Shown one piece after another: positions 37,377 through 49,697 of a stretch of 64,000 bases of DNA (position 1 is the first letter of the stretch; every line of letters starts with the position of its first letter). The stretch covers positions 13,617,237-13,681,236 of the forward strand of contig OX388307.1 in the NCBI GenBank assembly GCA_947579605.1, in the 5' to 3' direction. Source of the stretch: Athripsodes cinereus. Lineage: Eukaryota > Arthropoda > Insecta > Trichoptera > Leptoceridae. The translations under genes and the position numbers were made by a program. The notes beneath the pieces are model-generated. The model made no database searches. It saw nothing but the letters and a program-made list of their open reading frames with translations, and had not been told where the DNA came from.

Positions 37377-37628
37377 TCATCGAAAGCAAATTGCGTGTGA
37401 CATTGTGTTTTTTTTTGTCGCGCAAAAGACAAACTATATTTAATATATGATGTTAATATAATAAATGATGTATGTGAGTATATATTTGTCTTTTACCTAC
37501 AAGACGTTAGAAAACTTACTCAGAAAAGTATGATAATTCTATAAAATTCCACGGCTGCAGGGGGATACAAAATGTTTGAAGAAATGGGTTATTTATTTAT
37601 TAAATAAATAAATAAATAACGTTTAACA

Positions 37629-37672
37629 AACTGGTCTGGTGGCAACCCGCCTGTAGGATTTGCTGTGATGGT
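37629..37672 (-). repeat. Repeat B fragment (start)
   Basis: ACTGGTCTGGTGGCAACCCG and GGATTTGCTGTGATGGTATA match the outer 45 bases of Repeat B on the minus strand. A short AAATAAATAAAT run lies just to its left. Confidence 0.5.
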
Positions 37673-38232
37673 ATAAAAAAATACACAAATTATTGCTTCT
37701 GGAAAGTTGTAATCTAAATGTCTGAATAACAATTAAATAAGAAATTTTAAGATGTAAAGCGTTTTAAATGTTTCAGTAACAATTGGTATCTATTTGATTA
37801 CTTCTAAGAATTACTCGTATTCTCAAACATAAGTTATAACAAGACATCAAAAGAAAACTCAAGAATATTAGATAAACACACCATCCGAATTCAGAATCAT
37901 GTTTGTTAAAATTTATTTAAGCCATCTTTGCTGCTCTGAATTAAGGTCAAATATTTTAATATAAATTCGTAGAATTAATTCAAAATTTTATCAAGGAAAG
38001 TGATTAAGTTCTTTTGTATAAAATCCACTATTCATCCCTTAAACATAATGCGAATCAAATCAAAATCAAAACTTTCATTTAATTGTGACACAATACATGG
38101 TCTTGTAACTCGAAATAGTTTAAATAATAGTTGAAAAAATTATACATTATACAGATTTTCTGATCGACGCTAAAAAAGTCCATAATGTGTATTAATTGTG
38201 TCGGTGCACACGTAGTGTAGTAGAATTTCATA

Positions 38233-38767
38233 ATTATGTAATTTGAAACGAGTGTTTCTTTCTACTATTGGTTATTGATTCCCAGAGAGACGTCTTTCGA
38301 CTTATAAGGTCATTATGCTTAATGTGAAAGGTGTATAAGGTTGTATTTGGGTTTATAACAAAACCTAGATATATCTTTTTTAAAAAAAAAAAAAAATATC
38401 AATCTGAATTGTTTACAACTGTTCATATGGTTATATAGTGATTACTACAAAAGAAATTCATTATAAAGTCATTATCTGACCTATTATGAACAATGTAACT
38501 AAATAAATAGCAGTAAGTTACTTTAGAGTATTTCCAGTATGTTACTTTACTTTAAAGTAAGTATTTAAAAAAAAATCCAGTAAGTTACATTGTTCATAAT
38601 AGGTCAGATAATGACTTTATAATGAATTTCTTTTGTAGTAAACACTATATAACCAGATGAATAGTTGTGAACAATTCAGATTGATAATGACTTTATAAGT
38701 CGAAAGACGTCTCTCTGGGAAACAATAACCAATAGTAGAAAGAAACAATTGTTTCAAATTACATAAT
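38233..38767. repeat. Long inverted repeat, one arm carrying a SINE-A insertion
   Basis: The right arm (38583-38767) is 185 bp. The left arm (38233-38500) is 268 bp and matches it inverted, except for an 83-bp insertion at 38317-38399, which accounts for the whole length difference. Shared words include TCTTTCTACTATTGGTTATT, CCAGAGAGACGTC, GTCATTATCTGACCTATTAT and GAACAATGTAACT. The 82-bp spacer holds direct repeats of AGTAAGTTAC and a TTTAAAGTAA stretch. Single-arm relatives occur at 48036-48165, 43110-43160 and 52690-52735, so the arm belongs to a dispersed family. Confidence 0.8.
38317..38396 (+). mobile_element. SINE-A 3' fragment inserted in a palindrome arm
   Basis: GCTTAATGTGAAAGGTGTAT, GGGTTTATAACAAAACC and an A15 tail match the SINE-A end. 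It interrupts the GTCATTAT|CAATCTG sequence that is intact in the opposite arm, which marks its borders. At most three bases (TAT) could be a target duplication. Confidence 0.8.
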
Positions 38768-38863
38768 CCATAATGTATATTTGCCCATTAACTCAACCAA
38801 AATCTTCCATTTAGGAATATAAGAAGAATTCAAATCTATTTCATTCTATATTGCTATATTGTA

Positions 38864-39791
38864 TCGGGTGTTTTTTTTAGACTTGTGGTTTTCAAACTGG
38901 CAATACTTTTTTTGGAGTTGGTCTTCTTAAGAGCTGTTACTTGATTTATGCTCAGTTTGGTTTGCCATTTCATAATAAATTGACTTACTCCTGAACAAGC
39001 GCCTCGATCGTTCGGTGAATGGGCCCAAAACAAGATGGCCATCGATCCCGATTTTCACAAGAAAATTTTGTTCAGCGATGAAACTCACTTATGGTTGAAT
39101 GGGTGGGTTAGTAAACAAAATTGTCGCATTTGGAGTGCTGATAATCCACAAGCCATTGTTTGGACGCCGTCACATCCTCAAAAAGTCACTGTTTGGTGTG
39201 GTCTATGGGCAGAGGGAATCATTGGTCCATATTCCTTCAAAAATGAAGTCGGCCATAATGTTACAGACAATGGAGAACGCTTTAGAGCCATGATTAATGA
39301 TATTTTCGTGCCTAAATTGGAAGATGTTGATGTGGACGACCTTTGGTTTCAACAAGACGGCGCTACATGACATACAGCCAACGAAACAATTAATTTATTG
39401 AAGGAAACTTTTGGTAAGCGCATTAGCTCACGTCGTGGACCTGTGGCGCCGCCTCCAAGATCGTGCGATTTTACACCGCTGGACTATTTTTTGTGAGGTT
39501 ATGTGAAGTAACTTGTCTACGCAGATAAACCCGAGACGATTGACGCCTTGGAAGAGAATATTCAGCGCGTTATTGCTGACACACGGCTTCAATTGCTGCA
39601 AATGTGATCGAAAATTGGGGCTCTCGGCTAGACTTTATTCGAGCCAGCCACGGCGGACACTTGCCTGAAATCGTTTTTAAAACATAATGGCAAACTCTTA
39701 TCTTTATAATAAAGCTAAATTCTTGGCCATAACATTCAATTATATGCGTTTAATTTCTTCTTGAAAACCACAGGTCTAAAAAAACACCCTT
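38864..39791 (+). mobile_element. Mariner/Tc1-superfamily transposon, DD41D-like, broken
   Basis: TA lies at both borders. Inverted ends share GGGTGTTTTTTTTAGACTTG and GTGGTTTTCAA (left) with their counterpart at 39759-39789. The transposase frame starts around APRSFGEWAQNKMAIDPDFH and keeps KILFSDETHLWLNG (first Asp), VTVWCGLWAEGIIGPYSF and WFQQDGAT (second Asp), then a stop, and PPRSCDFTPLDYFL (third Asp). There are 41 residues between the second and third Asp, which is the DD41D (rosa/Visitor) spacing. Four or more stops and the lack of the N-terminal DNA-binding domain make it inactive. The first 140 bp inside the left end are partly in inverted sense. Confidence 0.85.
39035..39700 (+). 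pseudogene. DD41D mariner transposase pseudogene, C-terminal two thirds
   Basis: The largest open part codes 111 residues, from MAIDPDFHKK to WFQQDGAT, where TGA replaces the expected Cys or similar residue of the GAxxHTA motif. The same frame then continues with HTANETINLLKETF, PPRSCDFTPLDYFL, a further stop, VYADKPETIDALEENIQRVI and more stops. Reading stays in one frame, so the damage is mainly point stops. The first ~140 residues of a normal ~340-residue transposase are gone. Confidence 0.8.
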
Positions 39792-40812
39792 TATCAACTA
39801 GCCAACCATATTATCTATTTTTAACAACATTTTCAATTCGAAATAAAATAAAACTAAATGTTTAAGTAATTCCACAGGTGACTTTACTAACGAATTTTTG
39901 AGCCGGTTTTTGAAAGATTCCGCTAATATAAAAAAAAAAAAAGTATCCAAAGCGATCCATATAAAATACTCAACATTTACCTGACAATGAGAGTGATGAA
40001 GCTTTACAAAGCTGGCTCGCAAAATTAATAAAGTCGTCACCAATATTTTACTAAATACTAAATATTTTGTTTCATTTTAATTTCTTATCATCATGAATTT
40101 CAACCAAGAACCGTTGGTTGATAAACTTAACTTTAATATTATCTTCTATGCTCGGAACCAGTCGTAAGATTTTTAAGGAAATAAGAAATCGAAAATACAT
40201 CATTATGACTTCGTCTATCGTGAAATTTTGTGATCGAAAAAATATTGTTACTTTTACAGTATTACTGAACAGAATGTTACCAGTGCAATAGCTTCTTAGC
40301 CAAGTGTTGGAATGCATAATAATATTGTATGTAATATTAGGCATATTTTCCAATGTGAGGTTTTTACTTTAAAATTTCAGGTGTAAAGTATCCATTTAAT
40401 TAATTTACATAATATACCGAGTACTAATAGGAATTAACTAGGGATACACGAATACACATTAAGGTTTTCGAGATATTATAATTCGTTAATGTTATTAAGC
40501 TTAACATAACATCAGAATCCTTATTTAACAGCCAACACTATATACGATAGTTCCCTATTGTTATTGAGGATTTTGTGTAATCACTTTAATAATATCTACC
40601 TACGTATTTAATTTAAAATTTCTATCTTTATTATTCACACTTTTACCTTTACCATAGTTTCCATGTACTTATTATAAATATTAACAAACTCTTGACATTT
40701 TCACGGAGTGATAAAGATATTTTGTTTATGGTATTAAGCTTTTAATTAAAAACTTTTGTTTGCCATATATATTTTATGTAGCGTTAAATACTATTAAACA
40801 TATAACACAGGA

Positions 40813-40977
40813 CTACCATCTCAACAAATTCAGCGAGGACCTACAGGATATCCACGTGGCAGGACTGCCAGTTAAACTGTCTGTCAGCGCTAGAGCCAAG
40901 ACTGTAGGTAGAGGATACGACGCAGCCCACACGGGTGAAGATTTGTCAACACACCAAACCACACGAAAAGAAATTAA
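40813..40977. other. GC-rich coding-like island, candidate exon
   Basis: On the + strand an acceptor-like ACATATAACACAG precedes DYHLNKFSEDLQDIHVAGLP, VKLSVSARAKTVGRGYDAAH and TGEDLSTHQTTRK, with a GTAATA donor-like site at 40978. The minus strand is also open over the same bases and carries CTACCTACAG, an acceptor-like site. Composition and complexity look coding, unlike the flanks. I do not recognise the protein in either strand and cannot link it to Syt7. Confidence 0.3.
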
Positions 40978-41144
40978 GTAATAATCTTTTATTTTGCGGC
41001 TTAAAACTCGATTCACAAATAGATTTTATTTATAACTAGAATTAATCATCTAAATATCTTCTTCACACATATCACAAGAATATTTCACTGACCACATTTA
41101 TTTATGTATTTATTCATTCCCTACTGTACATTGATTACAAACAA

Positions 41145-41372
41145 TTCCATCACGGCATATCCCACAAATGGGGTAGTTAGTAGAGTAACTGCATGTAATA
41201 CGCATGGAAGTTGTCCTCTCCATGTCAATTAAATAAAAGACATTCAGGATAGATGGCATACAACATCATCGAATTGACGATGTAAAATATCTCATATGTG
41301 ATATTCTACTAATACATGTCTTTTACAGGACACTCGAAGGCTAACAGAAAAGAGTGGGAGATATATTATTTA
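41145..41372 (+). repeat. Repeat B, near full-length copy
   Basis: TTCCATCACGGCATATCCCA, GACATTCAGGATAGATGGCA, TTTTACAGGACACTCGAAGG and AAAGAGTGGGAGAT occur in the expected order and spacing. The terminal GGTGCTCCACGG is missing. Confidence 0.75.
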
Positions 41373-43837
41373 TAGAATCATGTACAAAATAATTATTATA
41401 ATATAGTTATAGTAGTAATTTCTATCAACATATTTGGCGAATACTACGAAATTATTGAATAAATGTTTAAATTTATTTTCGCGTGGGACTATAATTATCT
41501 GGGTAAATTTATTGGATGTAAAATGTGACGCAAATATACCTAGGTAAGTAGGTAATAAAAAAGCCGTTAAAAATATGAATCAGCTTATATTTGAAGAAAC
41601 GACCTAAATAGGTTTAATAATATGGAATTTAAATATTCAACGTTGCGTTGAATCGAAGCTAAATCGTTACCATTGACATTTTTTTAATATTAATCGAATG
41701 AATCAAAACCTAAAATTACCAACGTGAACAAAATATACTCGTAGTGTCGTAAGTATATCTGTCGTATGTATGTATAGGTATACAAAACACCAAAATCGGA
41801 ATAAAAAGCTGGATTAAAGAGTATCAGCGAAGCTTACAGGATACGACTTTTAAAACTGATTTTTGGCAGTTCGTAAAGGGATACAAATTTGTTTAAGCAT
41901 TACTCTCTGACCCACGATACCATACAATAATACTAGAATACTCGTGTAAATAGCTTTATGTCCAATGCAAGAAACCTTGATAATTCAATAATTCGTAAGA
42001 CATATCACGGATATATAATTTGTTTTCAAACATTTTCTTAGTAAAATATTTATGATCATACTCATCTTACTGTGCGGAACAAATAAGTTACCCTTTTCAG
42101 TGTCTAATAATTATTTTTACATCTACTAACTTCGAAGTAAAATATCGTAAAGAAAAACAACATGATGTATTGTGTTCTGAGAATGATTGATAATGGCTTT
42201 CATGTTAGAACATTTTATAGTGCCTACCTAGAAGTAAACATGTCGGATGATTACAATATAAATTTGTTATTAGTTTCAATAAGAAATAGTTTACATAAAA
42301 CAAACAAACGTGTCACGGAGATAATGCAAAATGTTTTTTTAGATTATAAACCTTGGCGAGTAAAATATATCTACCTTTCAAACGTCTTATTCTTCTTAGT
42401 ACGGTCCCAACAAAATGTAAAGGTAAATAAACTGTTCTGTTTGTAATAAAAAAAATATATTTCAGATGAGTAGGAAATATGTTAAAGAAATATATCGATA
42501 TTTTTCCCTCCTACTTCAGAAGGTGTAATAAATGTCAACGACTTATTTTAGCTGAGTATTATTTATCATCTTTTAACGCTCCTCTCGGAAACACAGAGTG
42601 AAAATAAGCTTTCTACATAATATTTTGTGCAATTTTATATCGATAACATATTTCTTCTCATGATATTTCATTTGCTTTATTATTTTTACTTAGAAAATTC
42701 TAACGAGCGAAAAATCTTTAGTTTCTTTTTTTAAAACTGTTGTTTATTATGAACAAATGACTCAATCGGGATTCAAGTATTTTCCATATCAAAAGAAAAA
42801 TATTTCTGGTAAAGTATTGGAACTTTGTAAGAAAATATCTCCCTTTGTCTTGTTAAGTAAACGTTTATAGGTATTATAATTTATTCACAAGTAGATACGA
42901 TGTATGTATAGTGCTGTATAAGAGTTGAGTAATAAATCTTTCAAATTAATTACAAATAAAGTTTCTTTTTGTTTTTTAGATTACTTTGTGTTTTGTCGTA
43001 ACATGAAAGTCGTAAAAAAGTGTTCATAAAACGGTTAACTAAACAATGAACAAGTTACTCAGTACTAACATTTATGATTTTTCTCATCAAATTAACAAAA
43101 TATTTTTTTATTCACCGTGTCGGTGTTTAGACAGTAGAATTCCATAATTTAAATAATTTTTTGTTTGGACAAAAAAAAGAGTAACATGAATAAAATATCT
43201 CTGCTTTATTTAAAAATTTAATTTCGTTACAATAAGCTTACACTTTGGGTGCTATAAATTTATACAAAGTTATTACAGCAATTTCTCAAAATTCGAAGCC
43301 GGAAATTCAAAATGATTCAGTGCTGAAACTCAGGGGTTGAATTACAAGTAACTGATATTGTACAAAAATTATGAAAATAATAAGATTTATCTTTGTATAA
43401 GAAAAATATTTATCTTGAAATTCTTGGTGGTGGAAATAATAATAATTTTATTATTTTAATGTAGGGACCAATATCAGACTGAATTTACTGGGAAAATATA
43501 AAGTACTAAAATTGTTATAAATACATCATTAGTATATAATGTCAACACACTTAAAAACATGTCTATAAGTACGAGTACTTATCTATATCCTACTGTATCT
43601 TAAGTATGAAAACTTATACAGAACTAAAGAAATAATTTGGTTGATATGTGAGTAAGGCAAATAATTTGAATGAATAAAGGCACATACGAGCGAAATCTGG
43701 GAAAAACGAGGGGTCGCCTTCCATATTTTACCCTTTTAAAATCCTGGACTTAAATGTCTAAAACTGAAAAGTTACTTGAACTGACCAACATAAGAGAAGC
43801 AAAATAAGGGGGTAACAATAAACCTAGTAATTTAAAT

Positions 43838-44262
43838 CGGTGTGGCCAGTGAACCAATCGCATGTAATAAATATGCATGTTGTCCTTCTCGTATCAATAA
43901 ACAATAAGGCATTCGGATTGGGTGTTGTGTCTCATTGCTGAATGTATATGTTAATTTTCTGATATGTGTAGTTTAGAATTGAAAATGGATAAGTCTAAAA
44001 AAAATATAGAAGTATTCTTTGTGTCAAATTCTATAAAACTGCATTTTCCAAAACAGTCAAATCCTATAAAATTTTAATGAAAAATAGGAGAAAAAAGTTT
44101 GTACTAAAAACAGTCAAAATTCAGTAAGCTTTTGGACTTATCTAACATATCACTACAAATGGGTATGTCCATATTTATATAGATCTCGAGCCACTAATGT
44201 GTGAGGTTTTACAAACATCTGCCTTTTACAGGTTACTAGAAAACTCGCAGAAAAGAGTGAGA
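43838..44262 (+). repeat. Repeat B copy split by about 180 bp
   Basis: The first part (CGCATGTAATAAATATGCAT to TTTTCTGATATGTG) ends near 43968, and the second part (ACATATCACTACAAATGG, CTGCCTTTTACAGG, AAACTCGCAGAAAAGAGTG) resumes at about 44150. The sequence between holds two similar segments around TCAAATCCTATAAA/TCAAAATTCAGTAA and no recognised element. Confidence 0.6.
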
Positions 44263-45884
44263 GAACTTCATGGGATATAATAATTATAAATAATAATATT
44301 TATGTAATATTTTGCAATATTGTGTATCTATTTTTACTACACAGAGAGTACAACTTAAACGTTTATTAGATACAACTAGTCTCCACTTGTGAGAAATGCC
44401 GTGATGGTATGAATGGAAGCATTTTCAGAGCTCAGCAGGTTGGTACTTCACATGCATAAAAGCTTGTACTTTTGAACCCGACATAAATACAAACTCTGTA
44501 CATTTATTTTAAACTCTGAAAATGATCATCCTCTCATGCGGTGTGTTGACCTTATTCTGAAAGAATGGTTAAGTTTTAAAAATATACACGCCAGGAATAG
44601 AAGTACCTTCTCGTAGGTTGTAGAGTCATCGTTACTATTCTACTCATGTAAAAGCTGAGTTGTAAATGTTAAAGCCAGGAAGCTACCTACTACACAGTCG
44701 CGTGCCTGCTATACATGCAAAAAAGCGTCGCATGCCCATGGAATTTAAGAAAATACTAAAATTCACAAAAACGAATTTGAATCTGGCGCCAAACATTTCG
44801 ACGAATGGCAAAATATTCATCCGTTGGTCATTGCACAAATATGCGCAGTAAATACTCAATTTTAGTTAGTTTTTATCAAACTCACGTACAAAATGTATGG
44901 AATACGCGTACAATCAATATATCATTTGGACCATTTTAATAAAATCTAATAATTTACCACAATAGAGGAAAGATAAAAATATCAAAAATTTTGCTTTGTA
45001 CAGAGCAAAATTTTTCACTAATATACATTTAAATTTCAAAGTCAATACGTAGTATAGTGTACCTACATATTATATGAGTCGTTTTGCTACTTACTATTTA
45101 CTGGTTAAGAATAATTTGTCGGTACTACATGCAACCGTTACCATAGTTTCGAGAATCGAAACGTTCATCATATTTTTTTTATGATAGATGCACAGACTTC
45201 GGCTTCATATGATTCTGTTGAATGAATGAAAATAATTTTACAATACGCATTACTCAAAAATATTTTTATTAACATCACAAAACTTCTCGTATTATATTTA
45301 TTTATATTACTATAGATACTGCTCCATATAGCCCTTCGCAAGAAATAGGTCTCTTACTTATGTTTTCATTTAAGAGAAAAGAGTTTATGAAACATTGAAT
45401 GATATATGTCATCCATTCTGGATATAATATTATCGTTCATCATAAAGAACGCATGACCAACACGTAAAGCTTAGCCCCGCCACTGCTACTAGGTATGTAT
45501 AAACTTCTTATGTTACATGCATTGGTATAGTGTGCAACATTAAAACCCCTTTTCACGGCAAAAACTTTCATTTTTACTATTTGCAGTTACATTTTCTCTG
45601 TCAGATCAAATAATTTAACATCAGAGAGTCTTATTTAGTGTCCACATTCCGCATTAGACAAGGTATTATTTTAATATATACCCAAGATTCCAGAAACAGC
45701 ATTACATTTTAATGACCTAACACATATAGTAACAAAATGAGCAAAAGATTTCGTGTTATTGAAATGTGTTTTCATATCAGTGATTGTCGTTAAAACTAAC
45801 CGATAGAATTATGAAAATAGTGTAAAGTAAAAAAAAAAAATACAAATGCACCGTTAGTAAAATTGTGTGGTTCACCAGTTGACA

Positions 45885-45990
45885 CCTTTCCTAAATGTCT
45901 TAATTTTTGGTTATGTTTATTACATCAGCCGGCCTGCTGGCTACTCCACAATATGAAGGATATGCCGAGATGATAGGAAAGTAGTAGTGA
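45885..45990 (-). repeat. Repeat B fragment
   Basis: CCTAAATGTCTTAATTTTTG, CGGCCTGCTGGCTACTCCAC and GATATGCCGAGATGATAGGA match the first half of Repeat B on the minus strand, with many changes. Confidence 0.6.
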
Positions 45991-46987
45991 TAGTAAATTT
46001 GCCCATTTTATCTATTTGGTTTTTTGGTTTATTGTCGTGCTAGAAAATTTTTGTCTTGTAGGAAAATTTTATTAAGCCATAGTATTAACTATAGTCAGTG
46101 GCGGTTTTAAAAGGGTAAGATATATTGAAAGTAATTGACAGCAGGTAAAAGAGTGGTAAACGTATCGGGAAATTTCGGGTACCTATTAATCATCTGATCC
46201 TTTTTAAGTGCTGCCGATTTGAAATATTCTACATTATTGTACAGGGTCAAAATTAATGTGGGACTATTAGTTACTCTCACATTTTCTCGATATTTAATAT
46301 GATTATTGAATATTTTAACCGCAAAATAAGTTTATGGAGACATAAGAATGATAAATTTCAACCTTTAATAATTAAAAACTTCCATTTTTGCAACATTTCA
46401 CTTATTGAAGTTATCAAGTGGGCGTTTTCGTAGTTTTATCAGTACCTACATTTCTGAGATAAGAGAACATCTTCATTCTTGAAAATATATATAGGTATAC
46501 TTGTGTATAAGTAGGTACCTAATAATTTCATAAACCTAATACAGGGCTGGGTTGCGTCACATGATGTTCTAAAGACCGTCATTAAAATTACAAGTTTGTA
46601 ATTACGAAAGTTTAATATCTTTCTTGTGTCATAATTCATCCAACGAGGGGGAAAACTCTTTTGTTGATGCTGCACAACAATATTCAGTATCGGAGGGTGC
46701 GTAACATCTTCACAACTTTCCTGTTTTGAGACACTTTGGTTATGATTATTTTAATTGTTATTATTAGAAGGTAAGGATATATAATTGTAATTTTGACATT
46801 AAACAATGCGTACTTGATGAAAATTACGTTATTATTCTACATTTCTAGCTAAGCATTCGTGGCAAGCTTCGCACATGTATGGAATATGAAATTTGTTTAG
46901 AATTCAAACTATATACTATAATGTAAAATCCCAACATAATTATAATTTTTTCAGTGAATCTATACAGAATAAAATAATAGGCGTAAC

Positions 46988-47266
46988 AAAAATATGTTGA
47001 CCAATACCATACTCGTATATTGATTACAACAACTACTCATCAAAAATATGTTGACCAATACCATACTCGTATATTGATTACAACAACTACTCATCAAAAA
47101 TATGTTGACCAATACCATACTCGTATATTGATTACAACAACTACTCATCAAAAATATGTTGACCAATACCATACTCGTATATTGATTACAACAACTACTC
47201 ATCAAAAATATGTTGACCAATACCATACTCGTATATTGATTACAGCAACTACTCATCAAAAATATG
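46988..47266. repeat. 54-bp minisatellite, five full copies
   Basis: The unit begins AAAAATATGTTGACCAATAC and includes ACTCGTATATTGATTACAAC and AACTACTCATC. Copies start at 46988, 47042, 47096, 47150 and 47204, with one substitution (ACAGCAAC) in the last and a partial sixth unit. Because 54 is a multiple of three, 18-residue repeats run open on both strands (95 and 99 residues). No homology or promoter suggests a real protein. Confidence 0.92.
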
Positions 47267-48035
47267 GATTTCTATTTTATTTGTATGACAAATTGTATTG
47301 CATTTGAATTACAAATATGCGCTCAAAATCTTTACTAATCGTTTCATTTTGAATATTCAATGGAAAGTTCAAACATTTTTCTTTATTTTTCAATAGAATA
47401 TACTAGATAAATGGTAATATTTTCTTTTCGGTGCAATAGTTAATTATTCCCTCTAAAATCAACAAGCATGTACCTACACTATCCTATTATTAAATACTCT
47501 GTTTGATCGCAGTCAATTATGATTGAAGCAATTTATATGATAAATTCAAACGAGAGCACTTGATAATGCGAATACATGGAATGATATGTGAATAATAATA
47601 ATTCATGTTGTGCAAATTATTTAACATCAATTAATGAAGAATTCTGATACAGAGGTATTATTAATATTATTCTCTCAATACCCAATGGAATTGAAGAAAA
47701 TAAGCCAGCGATTTATTAGTTGGATAATAAATTTATTGTGTTGCATGTGGATACCATTACATAATGTGTATTTAATTTGAATAAATAAAGTATTTACAAT
47801 ATTTGAACACGGAAATCAATTCACGTGATAATGAATGTAAATATGTAAATATTTTTTTAAATTATCAATTACTATAATTTTATACTTTTGTTTTGTAGAT
47901 AATTGTAATATTATATGGCTATGTGTGATAAATTTATATCAAAATCTGAGTTGAATTCAATTAAAACATCTAAACTGTTATATGAGATTATTTTATTTTA
48001 TTTTTACATATACATGGAAAGTACACATAAATTTT

Positions 48036-48165
48036 TATTAATTGCGTCGGTGTACACGTAGTAGAATTCCATAATTATGTAACTTGAAACAAGTTTTTGC
48101 CTTCTTCTATAGATTATTGATTCCGAGAAAGACGTCTTTTGACTTATCAGGTCATTATCAATCAG
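48036..48165 (+). repeat. Single-arm copy of the 38.2 kb inverted repeat
   Basis: GCGTCGGTGTACACGTAGTA, CCATAATTATGTAACTTGAA, AGACGTCTTTTGACTTATCA and GGTCATTATCAATCAGATTA follow the left arm at 38190-38316 and continue straight into the bases after the SINE insertion point. It thus shows the uninterrupted state of that site. Confidence 0.7.
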
Positions 48166-49498
48166 ATTACTACTGAGGTGACTACTCGATTGGTGTTTAA
48201 ATGGCCTGAAAATAGAAAACTGGTTTCTGCCTGACGCTCACAAGAGGAGCGTTGAAGGGTGATTGAGTTGAGTTGTGAACTAGTTAACCATTTTATTTTT
48301 CATAGATACTTATATTCCGTTGCATTAAGTCTATTTTACCGGTGAAAAATGGCAAAATACCCACCTTATAAGATGAATTGTACAATTTTTTATATTATAA
48401 AACCTGCTTTAAGTGTTTCATGGTTTAATTATTTTAAAAGCATAAAGTAATGTGAAAAGAGTGCCGCATTTGTCACACGTAACTGCCTTAGAGTAGGTAT
48501 GTACATTATAGAACCGTAAGTTGTATTAATATACAACCTGTAACTAACATAGGAGACACTTGAGGCACAGCTGCTCATTAGTAAATTTCATTTTAGTTTC
48601 ACTTCAAAAACAGCAAAACTTTGAATTACAAAAATGTTTAATTAAACGACATTAAAGAATAGATATCAAAAGATTAGATATAAGAAAAACGGAAAGAGAT
48701 ATGTAAATTAATAGTTCACTAGAATGGAAATTTTTTTGGAATCATTATTTGTTTTATCAGAGTTATTTAAAAAAAATATAAGTGACAGAAGGAAGATATA
48801 AGTATCAACTATTATTTTTTAATTAAATACCTCCTTTTTTGGAATCATTTCAGATTTTATTAATCGAAATTACAATGGAAATAGTATGTACCTGTTTGAC
48901 TTCGTTTTAATTATAATGATTGCATAAATATCTTATACATGAATTTATATTATTTGAACTTATTAAGTCACAACCTGTACGCCGCGACGGAGTGAAACTA
49001 CGCTATCTCAATTCACGCCATTTTTCAGAATAGCCATTCAAAGTTTATTCTACAAAATTACATTTGCTTCTTACATATAAGTTAGCACGAAATTACTCTA
49101 AAGAATATATTGTGGATGATTACTATTAATCATAAATCATTCTTTTTTGGGAAATTTTATTTCACAATATCGCGTTAAAATGCTGTTGTTTTGCTTTAAA
49201 AAAATTGGTATATTTTTTATTAATGGATATTACAAAGTATAACGCATTTTTAAGATAGATGAATATATCATCAAAAAGAGCGTTACAAGGACTACAATAC
49301 TATGTTCATAAATCACTGCGGCCGAAATTCTACATGGTGTAGTTTTGCTCCCACATACAGATATATGTATAGGTACTTAACAATTTTATAGGATTTTAAT
49401 ATGTAATAAATGGGTAATTAAGCCCTTTTATCAAACTTCTTACGATCAGTTTATAGGCATTTCAATAAAATGAATGTCTAAAAAATATTTAATCTCAC

Positions 49499-49697
49499 CG
49501 ATGGATGTGGTTCCTGTCCGCCCTTGGCCGTCCCCGCAGCTCCAGCTTGTTGTCCAGCCTGCTGACCTCTTCTACCGGGAGTGCCTGCTCCTCCGGCCCC
49601 TGCGGCACCCGCACCCGCTAGGGGCCCTGAAGATCCTGATGATGCCCCGCCACGGTCTCCGCCAGGAGATTTTGGTTGGGGAGAATTGCCAGTGGTC
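49499..49697 (-). CDS. Syt7: Synaptotagmin-7 exon: Gly/Ala/Pro-rich variable linker
   Basis: The exon is 199 bp: one base completing a codon, then 66 codons reading TTGNSPQPKSPGGDRGGASS, a GSSGPLAGAGAAGAGGAG stretch, TPGRRGQQAGQQAGAAG and KGGQEPHPS. This disordered low-complexity linker between the membrane anchor and C2A is the alternatively spliced part of synaptotagmin-7. The acceptor is GAAATTTCAG and the donor TCG|GTGAGA. The frame was chosen because it ends in phase 0 as the C2A exon requires, and because the other two frames give Trp/Arg-rich or unusual sequence. It is the most GC-rich coding segment here. Upstream exons were not found in 49698-64000. Confidence 0.82.

Larger units (their letters stand above)
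22910..49498 (-). other. Syt7 giant intron (26.6 kb) between linker and C2A
   Basis: This intron contains most of the repeats listed below. Stretches without anything I recognise include 22910-25120, 29000-32360, 33069-34830, 34998-37040, 41900-43830, 44300-45880 and 47270-48035. An A-rich LINE-like tail (AAATAAATAAATAAA type) is seen near 31000. Cassette exons for the alternatively spliced Syt7 linker could lie here, but none could be shown by homology. Confidence 0.65.

Noticed and set aside
46960..47307. Overlapping 95- and 99-residue frames on opposite strands
   Set aside because: Both are by-products of the 54-bp tandem repeat.
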